From: Mycolicibacterium nivoides
Lineage (GTDB): Bacteria; Actinomycetota; Actinomycetes; Mycobacteriales; Mycobacteriaceae
Direction of reading: 5' to 3'
DNA: 64,000 nucleotides
Assembly: GCF_003855255.1 (NCBI RefSeq)
Contig: NZ_CP034072.1
Coordinates: forward strand, 3,278,727 to 3,342,726
Positions 17,302-25,118 of the stretch are shown in pieces. The first letter of the stretch is position 1; each line of letters opens with the position of its first letter. The notes below the pieces were generated by a model. It was not told the DNA's origin. It did not search any database and was given only the letters and a program-made list of their open reading frames with translations. A program made the position numbers and the translations under genes.

Positions 17302-18021
17302 ATGAAGCGGGGCCTGCTGATCACGGTGGTGACGCTATTTGCCGTGCAGCTGACGGGGTGTTCGACCGCGATCGCGGGCCAGGCGATGAAGGCTCAGCCC
17401 AGCCCGATTGAGCGTGCGATGCCCACCCTCCCCGAGCTGGGGCAGGCCATGGGCGGGGCCGTGCAGGTGACCTCGCCGATCGAAGTCGGTGGCACCGAGG
17501 TGCTCAGGGGCGACCCGGAGAACATCTCGCCCGCTGAATGTGCTGCCCTCATCCACGCGGGAATCCGCTATGTGTACCAGCATGTTCCGGCAGGTGCCGT
17601 GGCCACCGGTATCTGGGAATCGCCAAAGGATGCCCGCGGTGCCCGGTCTGTCTCGGTGTCAATCGCCGTCATCGACGTGGACACACCAGACGATGCAAGC
17701 GCCTGGTACCGCGACGCTGCCCCACGGTGGCAATCGTGTCAGGGCAGCACGGTGACCCAGCCGATGGACGCTATTACTTTCAGCGACAACGTCATCCAGG
17801 CAGACAGCGCAGACGGGTTCTTGACGGCCAACCTGGTGGTGTCGACGACAGACGGCATCATCACGCCGTGGCCCTTACAGCGCGCCGTCACCACCGCGTC
17901 CCACTACCTCGTGGATGTCGATGTCCTCGGCACCACAGCAGCCGCCAATACCGCTTCGAATGCCGACACTGCAGTCGCTGTCGCTCGCCTCGTGGCCGGA
18001 AAGCTCACGTCGGCCGGGTAG
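17302..18021 (+). CDS. Lipoprotein with PknH-type sensor domain
   Basis: 239 residues. The signal peptide ends in the lipobox LTGC (lipidated Cys20), followed by a spacer and a domain from about 55 to 235 of the PknH extracellular sensor type (ECAALIHAGIRYVYQ; WQSCQGSTVT). Besides the lipidated Cys the only cysteines seen are those in ECAAL and WQSC, which could form one of the conserved disulfides. Proteins of this family sit on the outer face of the membrane and are thought to bind an unknown ligand. The gene stands alone and appears leaderless. Confidence 0.8.
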   Translation: MKRGLLITVVTLFAVQLTGCSTAIAGQAMKAQPSPIERAMPTLPELGQAMGGAVQVTSPIEVGGTEVLRGDPENISPAECAALIHAGIRYVYQHVPAGAVATGIWESPKDARGARSVSVSIAVIDVDTPDDASAWYRDAAPRWQSCQGSTVTQPMDAITFSDNVIQADSADGFLTANLVVSTTDGIITPWPLQRAVTTASHYLVDVDVLGTTAAANTASNADTAVAVARLVAGKLTSAG

Positions 18022-18312
18022 GGCGGACACTGCAACCAGAGATGACACGTCCCGGCCAAACCCGTCGGCGCCGCGAGAGTCGTTCCGCGCAGTCTGACGC
18101 ATCGGCGTCGGACCGAAGCGCAGGGCAAAATCTGCGGCATCGGCCCACACCCACGCTGCAGACGCAGCAGCTCAGACATTGTGCGCGGAGTTGACGGTAG
18201 TTGCCTGTGACAGCAAACGCTGTAGGGACTCTGTCGCATCGCTGATGGCGGTTCTACCGTTTCTTGTGCGGACATCCTCTGCCGTGCGGGTTCCCCACGA
18301 AAGGCCGGAATC

Positions 18313-18756
18313 ATGGCCAGTGACCAGAACAAGGCAATTTCCCGACGCATATGGGAGGTATTCGCTTCCGGCGACCTCAGTGAGCTGGACGACCTGGTCG
18401 CCCCTACCGCCGCCTTCCACGACACGCAGGATCCGTTCGGCGATCAACGCGGTCCCGAGCACATGCGCAGCCTGATGGGGATGTACCGGAACTCGTTCTC
18501 CAACATGCGATTCGACATCAAGATGCAGCTCGCCGAGGGCGACTACGTGTGCACGATGATCGAGGCGCAGGGAGACAACACCGGAGAGATCATGGGTCAG
18601 CCGGCCACCGGCAAGCACAGCCGGATCAATCTGACCGATGTCGACCGGATCGAGGACGGCAAGATCGCGGAGAGCTGGGTGACCTGGGACACCCTCGGAA
18701 TGCTGCAGCAACTCGGCCTGATCCCCGCAGGGGCAGAACACAAGGCGCCCGCCTGA
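18313..18756 (+). CDS. SnoaL-like / ester cyclase-family protein
   Basis: A 147-residue NTF2-fold protein: an N-terminal helix pair (ISRRIWEVFASGDLSELDDLVAP), then the FHDTQDPF motif, and a beta-sheet region including VCTMIEAQGDNTGEIMGQPATG. Family members bind small hydrophobic molecules in a cone-shaped cavity; polyketide cyclases are one branch, but most actinobacterial members have no known reaction. ATG at 18313 is preceded by a weak GAAAGG. It stands alone between a 291-base and a roughly 585-base non-coding stretch. There is no pathway context. Confidence 0.8.
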   Translation: MASDQNKAISRRIWEVFASGDLSELDDLVAPTAAFHDTQDPFGDQRGPEHMRSLMGMYRNSFSNMRFDIKMQLAEGDYVCTMIEAQGDNTGEIMGQPATGKHSRINLTDVDRIEDGKIAESWVTWDTLGMLQQLGLIPAGAEHKAPA

Positions 18757-19341
18757 GCTAATCCCCCGCAGGGTCCAGGGCCGGCCGCGGCCCTGGACCC
18801 GCACTCTTGCCCACGCAACGACACGTCGCTCGACAACGAGCAGCATTAGCCGGCCTCCCACTCGACGAGGTGGCGCTCTCGCGGACCGCGGGATGACCTC
18901 CGTAGCAATCCCCGCATCGGCACCACCCAAAATTCTGCACTGGCTGATGTAGACATTCGAGATTGGTATCGCTAAAGTAGCCAGTGCTGAGAGCAGAGGT
19001 TAAGTGGCACGGGAGATGATGAACTGCCCGTGAAGTGTGATGTCAGCGCGGTCACGCAGCACGAGGGTCAGACAGCACGTTGACCTTCAGACCGTGGCGA
19101 AGGTGGAGAAACAGCGAAAGGAGGGAGTTGCCGTCGGATCGTCGCGCGAGTCTCTGTGCGGCTGATCCTGCAGTATCCCTAGTAGCGCCGGGAGATGCCC
19201 ATGATCTCCCGCGGTTCGGTGTCCCCCAGAGGTAGTGGTTCAATACCCCGGGGGACACCGAACCCCTTCCCTATCAACGTCGCCCGACCGAAGCGAGCGG
19301 GTACGGTGCCCGGTAGGCCATCCCCCAACCGGGACACGCCG
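18757..19341 (+). ncRNA. Structured untranslated leader upstream of the MerR gene
   Basis: 585 bases without a convincing protein gene. Three hairpins can be drawn: CACGGG/CCCGTG (19008-19032), a 7-base-pair GGGAGAT stem with 7-base loop (19190-19210), and a perfect 15-base-pair stem (arms 19213-19227 and 19250-19264, starting GGTTCGGTG) with a 22-base loop. A short reading frame with a strong purine-rich site (see 19128) ends inside the last hairpin. The arrangement looks like a cis-regulatory RNA or attenuator for the downstream gene, but no known riboswitch class was recognised. Confidence 0.45.
19128..19235 (+). CDS. Possible 35-aa leader peptide (uORF)
   Basis: TTG at 19128 follows AAAGGAGGG at 19117-19125, and the frame runs 35 codons (PSDRRASLCAADPAVSLV near the start) to a TAG at 19233-19235. 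The stop lies in the loop immediately after the left arm of the 15-base-pair hairpin. A ribosome completing it would cover both hairpins. The spacing between ribosome site and TTG is short (about three bases), so translation is uncertain. Confidence 0.25.
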   Translation: MPSDRRASLCAADPAVSLVAPGDAHDLPRFGVPQR

Positions 19342-19728
19342 TTGATTTGTTCGAAAGGTGTAGTCGTACAACCACAGAGCGGTTCGAACGAACCCAACGC
19401 GAATGACAAGTTCGACGACGAGGACTACCCCGCTTACAGCATGGGCAGTGCTGCGCGAATCCTTGATACCACTCCGGCGTTTCTGCGCAGCCTCGATGAG
19501 GCCAAACTGCTGACCCCGCAACGTTCTGAAGGGGGGCATCGCCGCTATTCGCGCTATCAGCTGCGGATCGCCGCGCGTGCCCGTGAGCTCGTCGATCAGG
19601 GGACCGCGTTGGAAGCGGCCTGCCGGATCATCATTCTCGAGGACCAGCTCGCCGAGGCGCACGCCATCAACGCCGCACTACAGCAGCGCATAGACGACCG
19701 CACCGTTGACGACGATCGGCAATCCTGA
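19342..19728 (+). CDS. MerR-family transcriptional regulator
   Basis: The conserved part is a MerR winged helix: YSMGSAARILDTTPAFLRSL (recognition), then KLLTPQRSEGGHRRYSR and a dimerisation helix ending near ILEDQLAEAHAINAALQQRI. No effector-binding domain follows, as in heat-shock-type or short actinobacterial MerR proteins. The start is unclear: TTG 19342 gives 128 residues and includes the acidic DDEDYPAY lead-in found in relatives; ATG 19441 gives only the domain. Extending to ATG 19195 would read through the perfect hairpin, so it was not used. It is divergently placed from nothing and converges on the HspR-like gene. Confidence 0.8.
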   Translation: MICSKGVVVQPQSGSNEPNANDKFDDEDYPAYSMGSAARILDTTPAFLRSLDEAKLLTPQRSEGGHRRYSRYQLRIAARARELVDQGTALEAACRIIILEDQLAEAHAINAALQQRIDDRTVDDDRQS

Positions 19729-19776
19729 ACTGCGCCTTGGTGTCCGCACGGCAGCAGAAACCCCGGCCGCGCAGCG

Positions 19777-20115
19777 TCATCGGCGCCCGCTACGCGGCTT
19801 CTGCGATCTCAGTCGCGCATTCTCCGAAGTGAGCTCACCGTTGGCCGACGACAGCTCGGCGTTGCGATCCTGCAGCGGCAGAATTTGGGCGATGCCGGCG
19901 ATGTTGACACCGTCGGCGACCAGGTCGGCTATCCGCTGCAGCCGATCGAGGTCGTCGTCGCTGTAGCGGCGGGTGCCGCCATCAGTACGCGCCGGGGTGA
20001 GCAGCCCGCGCCGCTCATACAGGCGCAGGGTCTGCGGATCGATCCCGCTGAGCTCGGCGGCCACAGAAATGCCGTATACCCCACGCGCCGATCGCGTCAA
20101 CGCATCGCTCTGCAC
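19777..20115 (-). CDS. HspR-like MerR-family repressor
   Basis: 112 residues from GTG 20115. The MerR domain reads VYGISVAAELSGIDPQTLRLYERRGLLTPARTDGGTRRYSDDDLDRL, the HspR pattern in which the ligand-linked helix is replaced by a short tail; a coiled-coil end (LQDRNAELSSANGELTSENARLRS) follows. HspR proteins repress chaperone genes and release on heat stress. It is divergent from hsp20 across 131 bases, the expected position for its repressor. No classical HAIR sequence (CTTGAGT-N7-ACTCAAG) is seen, so the operator may be the palindrome at 20187-20208. Confidence 0.83.
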   Translation of the reverse strand: MQSDALTRSARGVYGISVAAELSGIDPQTLRLYERRGLLTPARTDGGTRRYSDDDLDRLQRIADLVADGVNIAGIAQILPLQDRNAELSSANGELTSENARLRSQKPRSGRR

Positions 20116-20155
20116 GTCCCAACGTTCCCTTCTCCGATTTGGTCGACATTCATCC

Positions 20156-20208
20156 TTGCACGAGTCGGAAAGGAGTGCTATAAGAAATCTATGCCGGACG
20201 ACATAGAT
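20156..20208 (+). promoter_or_regulatory. hsp20 promoter with adjacent palindromic operator
   Basis: A -35 TTGCAC (20156-20161), 17 bases, and a -10 TATAAG (20179-20184) form a good sigma-A-type promoter. Immediately downstream ATCTATG, eight bases, CATAGAT (20187-20208) is a perfect inverted repeat around the likely transcription start, suited to a repressor such as the divergent HspR-like protein. The hsp20 ATG follows about 40 bases later. Confidence 0.6.
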
Positions 20209-20246
20209 CATCTGTAACCAGCAGAGTGGGTTAGGAGGCAGAAATC

Positions 20247-20666
20247 ATGTTGATGCGTACCGATCCGTTCCGTGACTTCGATCGACTGGCCCAGCAGGTG
20301 CTGGGCACTACGACCCGTCCGGCAGCGATGCCGATGGACGCCTGGCGCGAGGGTGACCTGTTCATCGTCGAGTTCGATCTGCCTGGGGTGGACGTAAATT
20401 CGCTGAACCTCGATGTGGAGCGCAATGTGCTCACCGTGCACGCCCAGCGTCCCGAACCGGATCCCGACCGGGAAATGATCTCGTCCGAGCGTGCTCGCGG
20501 GGTGTTCAGTCGACAACTGTTTTTGAGCGACACACTGGACACCGACGCGATCGAAGCCAACTACGCCGGCGGGGTGTTGCGGTTGACCATCCCCGTGGCC
20601 GAGAAAGCCAAGCCCCGCCGCATCGAGATCACGAGCAAGACCGACAAGACCCCAATCAACGCCTGA
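20247..20666 (+). CDS. Small heat-shock protein, Hsp20/alpha-crystallin family (18 kDa antigen type)
   Basis: A 139-residue protein with the mycobacterial 18 kDa antigen start [20 protein letters not shown] and [20 protein letters not shown]. The alpha-crystallin domain covers about 30-125 and has the conserved AxxxxGVL motif as [13 protein letters not shown]; the C-terminus ends PINA. It is an ATP-independent holdase that forms oligomers and binds unfolding proteins. A GTTAGGAGG ribosome site precedes ATG 20247. The neighbours are an HspR-like repressor and a J-domain protein, so this is a heat-shock cluster. Confidence 0.94.
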   Translation: MLMRTDPFRDFDRLAQQVLGTTTRPAAMPMDAWREGDLFIVEFDLPGVDVNSLNLDVERNVLTVHAQRPEPDPDREMISSERARGVFSRQLFLSDTLDTDAIEANYAGGVLRLTIPVAEKAKPRRIEITSKTDKTPINA

Positions 20667-20725
20667 CGAGGCCCACCGCACCCGCGGGGTCCGGGACGCC
20701 GCATCCGGGAAAGGGGGTGAGTGAC

Positions 20726-21037
20726 ATGGCGCCCGATATCCAACCCGATATCCGATGGGACCACAGCCTGCTCGATGTGGCGGCGGCGATCGTGGAGGCC
20801 GAATGGATACGCCTGCTACAGGATGAGGCCTTATGGGAGCGTGAACTCGCCGACCTGGCCGCCGAGGGGTCTACGCCCCGGCCCCGCCCCAGCTACCTCA
20901 GCACGCTCAGCGGCCGCCGCAGGCGCCCGGGCGCACCGATGCCGGCGATGCGGCGGTGGCTGCGGCGGCGGTGGCTGCCCGTGCCGGTGTGGGCCACCCA
21001 GCGTTCACCTCCGTACCACCTGGTGATCTGGTACTGA
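20726..21037 (+). CDS. Hypothetical 103-aa protein of the hsp20 cluster
   Basis: From ATG 20726 (AAGGGGGTGA lies five bases upstream) the protein reads MAPDIQPDIRWDHSLLDVAA and contains an acidic amphipathic helix (IVEAEWIRLLQDEALWERELADLAAEG at about 21-47), then a Pro/Arg-rich basic second half with PYHLVIWY at the end. There is no membrane segment. A start at GTG 20717 would overlap the ribosome site. It lies 59 bases after hsp20 and is probably co-transcribed. The split acidic/basic character suggests a partner- or nucleic-acid-binding protein, but no family was recognised. Confidence 0.65.
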   Translation: MAPDIQPDIRWDHSLLDVAAAIVEAEWIRLLQDEALWERELADLAAEGSTPRPRPSYLSTLSGRRRRPGAPMPAMRRWLRRRWLPVPVWATQRSPPYHLVIWY

Positions 21038-21366
21038 AACACCTTGTCGGGCAATGGAGGTGACATTCGTTCGATGCTCAACTAAGCCAACGACGCCGGT
21101 GTCGCGCACACCTGTCAGATAGTGGCGTCACCGCCACCGACACCGTCGCCGGATGCCGGTCCGCGCACGCACCGCCACCAGTAGTGGCGCACCGAACGTG
21201 GCACGTACACACGGCGTCGTAGGCCCACATCAACACCCTCGCCCGGTGGCGGGCCAACCCCGCCCCGACACCGGCCACGGGTGCCCGAAGAATCCATCCA
21301 CCGCGGTGGCTCCCGGGATTCGAAAGCCCGGGAGTCACCGCCCAACACCGAGAGGTGGTAGCGACG
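21038..21366 (+). other. Non-coding stretch before the J-domain gene, with a hairpin at its end
   Basis: 329 bases with no credible gene. At 21305-21339 GGTGGCTCCCGGG pairs with CCCGGGAGTCACC (13 pairs including one G-U) around a 9-base loop, ending 27 bases before the GTG start of the J-domain gene. It could be a terminator of the upstream gene without a U-run, or a leader structure that affects translation on heating. Confidence 0.5.
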
Positions 21367-21726
21367 GTGTGCACCCAGTTCGACCCTTACCGGGTGCTCG
21401 GCGTGTCACCAGAGGCCACCCAAGACGAGATCACCCACGCCTACCGCATCCGGCTACGCGCCCACCACCCCGACACCCGTCAGACGCCGTCCGGACACAT
21501 CGCCGACGAACACCTCCAGCAGCTCCTGGCCGCCTACGCCCAACTGCGCGATCCCGCCCGCCGCGCCGAATATGACCGTGCCACTGGCACACCGCAACGA
21601 CCCATCCCCGCCGACCATCCCGCCGCAGGCGCCGTCTCGATCCCAGTCACCCACCGCAGCCCGACCACGGACGCCAACACGACCGCCCCGCTCTTGCGGG
21701 CCGGCCCCGTACGCCGCCACCGCTGA
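21367..21726 (+). CDS. J-domain (DnaJ-like) co-chaperone, truncated type
   Basis: 119 residues from GTG 21367, with GAGAGGTGG about ten bases upstream. A J-domain occupies residues 5-66: DPYRVLGVSPEATQDEITHAYR, the invariant HPD in RAHHPDTRQ, and DPARRAEYDRATG. After it comes a short Pro/Thr/Arg-rich tail; there is no Gly/Phe or zinc-finger region, so it is a class C J-protein. J-domains stimulate the ATPase of DnaK-type Hsp70s. With Hsp20 nearby, it would hand clients from holdase to DnaK. An in-frame GTG at 21355 is an alternative start. Confidence 0.85.
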   Translation: MCTQFDPYRVLGVSPEATQDEITHAYRIRLRAHHPDTRQTPSGHIADEHLQQLLAAYAQLRDPARRAEYDRATGTPQRPIPADHPAAGAVSIPVTHRSPTTDANTTAPLLRAGPVRRHR

Positions 21727-21797
21727 CACCGGTAGCGTGAGCGCGGGCTGAGATCAGCCGGACATCGCCCCCGCTACCGGTGTCAGCCCGGGCTCAC
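21723..21797. repeat. Interleaved inverted repeats (A-B-A'-B') after the J-domain gene
   Basis: Arm A (21723-21737, CTGACACCGGTAGCG) is a perfect 15-base inverted repeat of A' (21772-21786). Arm B (21737-21751, GTGAGCGCGGGCTGA) is an inverted repeat of B' (21783-21797) with one mismatch. Because the order is A-B-A'-B', the two pairings cross and are either mutually exclusive or a pseudoknot. A small inner palindrome GGCTGA-GA-TCAGCC sits at 21746-21759. The first arm overlaps the J-domain stop codon. Confidence 0.7.
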
Positions 21798-22179
21798 CCC
21801 CCCAAAATCGTGGCTGTCCACTGCCCGGCGGGCGTCATAACCCGTGGGCTCAGCTCCCAGATCGGGGGCGTGCGACGCGGGTGCACCCGGCCGTGGCCAA
21901 GGTGTCCGACACTTGCAGTTCGGCGGGCAGATGCGATGACCGCAACCAGCCCGGCCAACCGATGACAGATCGCGCGGCCGCCGCACCCCACCGCGACCAC
22001 GGCGAATCACCCTGCCGCATAGAACATGCCCCTTGGTCGACGACGGAGTCCGCAGCGGGAGGCTGGGCTGACTACACCCAAGATCGCGATCTCGGCAAAT
22101 TTGCCACAGAGGAAATAACTGTTGTTACATTGTGCAAGCACTTTGTCAGCCAGGTCACATATCGAAGGCGGCGCGCTTG
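21798..22179. other. Non-coding stretch before the PE-PPE domain gene
   Basis: 382 bases in which I see no gene with a supported start. The last 90 bases are more AT-rich (AAATAACTGTTGTTACATTG) and probably hold the promoter and leader of the gene at 22180. Confidence 0.45.
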
Positions 22180-24261
22180 ATGTCACAGCCCACTCCTCCC
22201 CGTCTGTCCAAGGCCAAGACCGCTGCCACCGCGGCAGCGGTCATCGCTACTACGGCAGCGTTGACCGCAGGCGTCGCATCCTCCGCGCCGGAGGCGCTGG
22301 CAGCCCACAACCGCAATGTGCAAGCGGATGTCGAGCTGACCGCAGGCGTTGGCCAGGTCCCCGATATCGTCGGGATCTACGGGGTCGGCCCGATCTTCTG
22401 GACTGCGCAAGCCCTCGGGATCACTCCTGAGAACGTGATCAAGGCCGCCGGCGGCTTGACCGGCAATACCGCGTTGGCCGACACCGTCATTGGGCTGCTC
22501 AACTTCCTCGACGCCGTATCGCCGATCGAGGCCGGCGTCAAGGGTCCGATGCCCAGCGATGTGTACGACGCGGTCAATGGGCTGACTTACACCACCGATG
22601 CCCTGGCTCAGCTGCTCGGCGTTCGCGACGGGTCCGTCATCGACAAGATCGTCGACTGGCTCGTCGGCAACGCGCCCATCCTGAATCAGCGTCGCGACAT
22701 CATCCTGTCCGAGAGCCTGGGCGGGCTCACCACGTCGCTCGCCTACCGCGACATGATCAATGCGGTGCAATCCAATGACCCGGACTGGGGCATCGGGGTC
22801 ACCGGCCAATGGCTGATCTTCGTCAACAACGTCAGCCGCCCCGGCGGTGGATTGTTCGCACTGGCAACCCCTTTCACCAACCTGTTCGGACTTGACCTCA
22901 CCACGCCGGATGCCGGCAGCTACACCAATGCCGACAAGACCAAGGTCCTCAACACCTCGATCCTCGACATCACCTGGGCCTACAACCCGCTCTCGGATGT
23001 GCCCACCACACTCAACCCGCTGGCCTGGGCCAACTCGCTGGCTGCCGGGGTGTTCCTGACCTACCTCCTGCCCGATGAGGACAACAACATCGGCAACCAC
23101 GTCTTACCGAAGTTGATCGCCGGCATCGCCGACGGCGTGAAGGTAATGGTCGACCCCACCGGCGGCCAGGGGACTTCATTGATTCCAGGCCTCGGCAAAT
23201 TGCTCGACGGCCTTGGCATCAAACTCCTCGCCTTCCCCGGAAACGCCACGTACATCACCTACGACTCCGGCAATCTCCCGCTGCTTGAACCGTTCCGTGC
23301 GGTCCCGCACCTGGCCAATCTCGTTCCGGGCGTTGATATCCCAACTCCGTTGACCGACAGCGTCGAAGGCGCGCTGCGCAAGATGGTCAACATGGGTTAC
23401 CAGGACGTCGACCCCACCACCCTGGAGCGCACGTTCAACGAAGCCGGTGACCAGGCCTACCTCTGGCACTCCCCGCTCACCCCGACGCAGCAACTGGCGG
23501 CGGTTCAGACGGTCTTCGACGCGTTGGTCGACGGCATTCAGGACAATGCCCTCAACCCGGAGGCCTGGACTCCGAAGCTTCCGGGCGCGGACTTCAAGCC
23601 GATCGTGCAGAACGCCGTATCTGTGGCGGTCGCCAAGGCAATGAGCGACGCCTTGGAGGGTATCCAGAAGGGCGTCGCCGACCCGATGTTCGACGCCGTC
23701 GAGAAGGGCCTGGCTCCGGTCACTCACGCTCTCGATGACATCAACGCTCAGGTCGAGGCCGCCATCGACAATGCCCTCAAGGTCAACGGCTCCACCGCCA
23801 ACAAGTCCGGTGCCCAGGCGATCACCTCGGTGCCGTCTAGCGGCAGCCAGTTGAAGACGCTCAGCATCGAGGCCGCCGAGACCGATACCAGCGCCAAGTC
23901 CACGCCGCTCAAGGACACCCTCAAGGACGCGCTCAAAGACGTCGGACTGGACCAGGATTCGTTGAAGGACAACGAGATCTCCAAGAACGTCACGAGGCTC
24001 TCAGAGTCCGTCAAGATCAAGCCTGAGGCCAAAGCCAAGGCTCGTCACGCCGCCGATCCGAAGGATCCGCTGAAGAAGTCGGTGAAGGAGACGGTCGCGA
24101 AGGTGCAGGGCGCGGCCAAGGACGTCAAGGACACCATCGACAAGGCCGAGAAGAAGGTGGAAAAGGTGGCCAAGGATGCCGCCGACACCGTGAAGAAGAA
24201 CACCCCGAAAACCAAGGCCAAGGCCCAGAAGTCAGAGAAGAAGTCTGACGCGGCCGCGTAG
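22180..24261 (+). CDS. Secreted PE-PPE domain-type protein with Lys/Ala-rich tail
   Basis: 693 residues from ATG 22180. The signal peptide (about 1-42) ends in SAPEALA. A PE-PPE-domain-like (PF08237, serine-hydrolase fold) region follows to about 430, marked by VGPIFWTAQALG, SESLGGLTTSLAYRDM and YITYDSGNLPLLEPFRAVPHLAN. There is no PE or PPE N-terminal helix pair, so export is by a signal peptide, not by ESX. From about 560 the chain is a helical Lys/Ala/Glu-rich tail ending KKVEKVAKDAADTVKKNTP, which resembles the heparin-binding tail of HBHA. The GLG/S-type nucleophile is likely in SESLGG. Substrate unknown; mycolate or acyl transfer is known for some relatives. Confidence 0.8.
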   Translation: MSQPTPPRLSKAKTAATAAAVIATTAALTAGVASSAPEALAAHNRNVQADVELTAGVGQVPDIVGIYGVGPIFWTAQALGITPENVIKAAGGLTGNTALADTVIGLLNFLDAVSPIEAGVKGPMPSDVYDAVNGLTYTTDALAQLLGVRDGSVIDKIVDWLVGNAPILNQRRDIILSESLGGLTTSLAYRDMINAVQSNDPDWGIGVTGQWLIFVNNVSRPGGGLFALATPFTNLFGLDLTTPDAGSYTNADKTKVLNTSILDITWAYNPLSDVPTTLNPLAWANSLAAGVFLTYLLPDEDNNIGNHVLPKLIAGIADGVKVMVDPTGGQGTSLIPGLGKLLDGLGIKLLAFPGNATYITYDSGNLPLLEPFRAVPHLANLVPGVDIPTPLTDSVEGALRKMVNMGYQDVDPTTLERTFNEAGDQAYLWHSPLTPTQQLAAVQTVFDALVDGIQDNALNPEAWTPKLPGADFKPIVQNAVSVAVAKAMSDALEGIQKGVADPMFDAVEKGLAPVTHALDDINAQVEAAIDNALKVNGSTANKSGAQAITSVPSSGSQLKTLSIEAAETDTSAKSTPLKDTLKDALKDVGLDQDSLKDNEISKNVTRLSESVKIKPEAKAKARHAADPKDPLKKSVKETVAKVQGAAKDVKDTIDKAEKKVEKVAKDAADTVKKNTPKTKAKAQKSEKKSDAAA

Positions 24262-24275
24262 GCGCTGACCACCCG

Positions 24276-24309
24276 GCCGCAGGCGTTGTCCGATGACGAC
24301 GCCTGCGGC
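24276..24309. terminator. Hairpin between convergent genes
   Basis: GCCGCAGGCGT and its complement form an 11-base-pair stem with a 12-base loop, 15 bases after the stop at 24261 and just before the convergent small gene. No long U-run follows. Confidence 0.55.
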
Positions 24310-24325
24310 TGGCCCGTCAGTGGGC

Positions 24326-24577
24326 TCAGATAAAGCCGAATGCGGGGAAGCCGTAGAACTCTTCCTCGCCCGGGTACACGCCTGGCGTCGAGTCGATTTG
24401 GACGTTGCCTTCCGACGCGCAGTCGGTGGTCTGCCCGCCAGCAATCGAACTCCCACCCGTCGTTTCGCACTGCGGCAGCAGCGAAGGATCGGCAGAGGCA
24501 GTCGGCGCGCCGAGGATCGCAACCGCAGCGCCCAACCCTGCGGCACCGAGAACCAGGAATTTTGGCATCTGCGGCAT
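24326..24577 (-). CDS. Small secreted protein (83 aa)
   Basis: The signal peptide MPKFLVLGAAGLGAAVAILG is cleaved after PTASA, leaving about 52 residues that start DPSLLPQCETTGG. The mature part has two cysteines (CETTGG and DCASEG), presumably a disulfide, and ends GEEEFYGFPAFGFI. AAGGGA lies about ten bases before ATG 24577; ATG 24568 is a second option. Mycobacteria encode a family of such small exported proteins with no known function. It is divergent from the hemophore gene, so the two may share a control region. Confidence 0.75.
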   Translation of the reverse strand: MPQMPKFLVLGAAGLGAAVAILGAPTASADPSLLPQCETTGGSSIAGGQTTDCASEGNVQIDSTPGVYPGEEEFYGFPAFGFI

Positions 24578-24702
24578 GGTGGTGCTTTCCCTTCATCTGG
24601 ATCGACCTTGCATAGAGCTCACACGCGAAATTGTCAGGCACGTTATTGTTACCGCAAACATAGACCACCGCACGTCACCGCGTCCGATGATCGAGGAGTC
24701 CG

Positions 24703-25068
24703 ATGAACCGCGTAACGCACTCACTGATTCGCGTCACCGCAATCGTATTGGGGGCCGGAGCGGTGGCCCTCGGGGCTTCGGCTATCGCAGCGGCCGAGCC
24801 GCCGAATTGCACCACGGCCGATGTAACGGCGGTGATGGGCGACGTGTCATCGAATATGAGTGGCTACCTGTTCACTCACCCCGACGTCAACGCGTTCCTC
24901 ACCGGACTCCAGGGCCAAAGTAAGTCTGCCGCCGCCGAGCAGACGAAGACCTATCTCAACAACAACCCTCAGGTGCGCGCCGAGCTGGATGCGATCCGCA
25001 GACCCGCCATCGACCTGCGCAACCGCTGCAACATCCCGCTCGAAGCCGAGATCTCCGGCGTCATCTAA
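24703..25068 (+). CDS. Hemophore-type heme-binding secreted protein (Rv0203-like, MHB domain)
   Basis: 121 residues. A signal peptide (about 1-31, ending SAIAAA) is followed by an all-helical domain with Cys36 and Cys109 as a probable disulfide. Tyr55 and His59 (MSGYLFTHPDV) have the four-residue spacing of the heme ligands Tyr59/His63 in Rv0203; the third ligand His89 has no His counterpart, a Tyr84 being nearest. Such proteins pick up heme outside the cell and pass it to MmpL3/MmpL11-linked uptake. No uptake genes are adjacent. Confidence 0.8.
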   Translation: MNRVTHSLIRVTAIVLGAGAVALGASAIAAAEPPNCTTADVTAVMGDVSSNMSGYLFTHPDVNAFLTGLQGQSKSAAAEQTKTYLNNNPQVRAELDAIRRPAIDLRNRCNIPLEAEISGVI

Positions 25069-25118
25069 AGCCACGCATTCGCTAACAGCCCCGGGGACGC
25101 GTCGGTAGCGTGGCCAAC

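Noticed and set aside
19213..19264. Possible tRNA-like T-arm (GGTTCAATACC) in the loop of the long hairpin
   Set aside because: No acceptor, D or anticodon arms can be drawn around it.
20116..20246. HAIR sequence for HspR upstream of hsp20
   Set aside because: CTTGAGT-N7-ACTCAAG is not present; only the different palindrome at 20187-20208 is.
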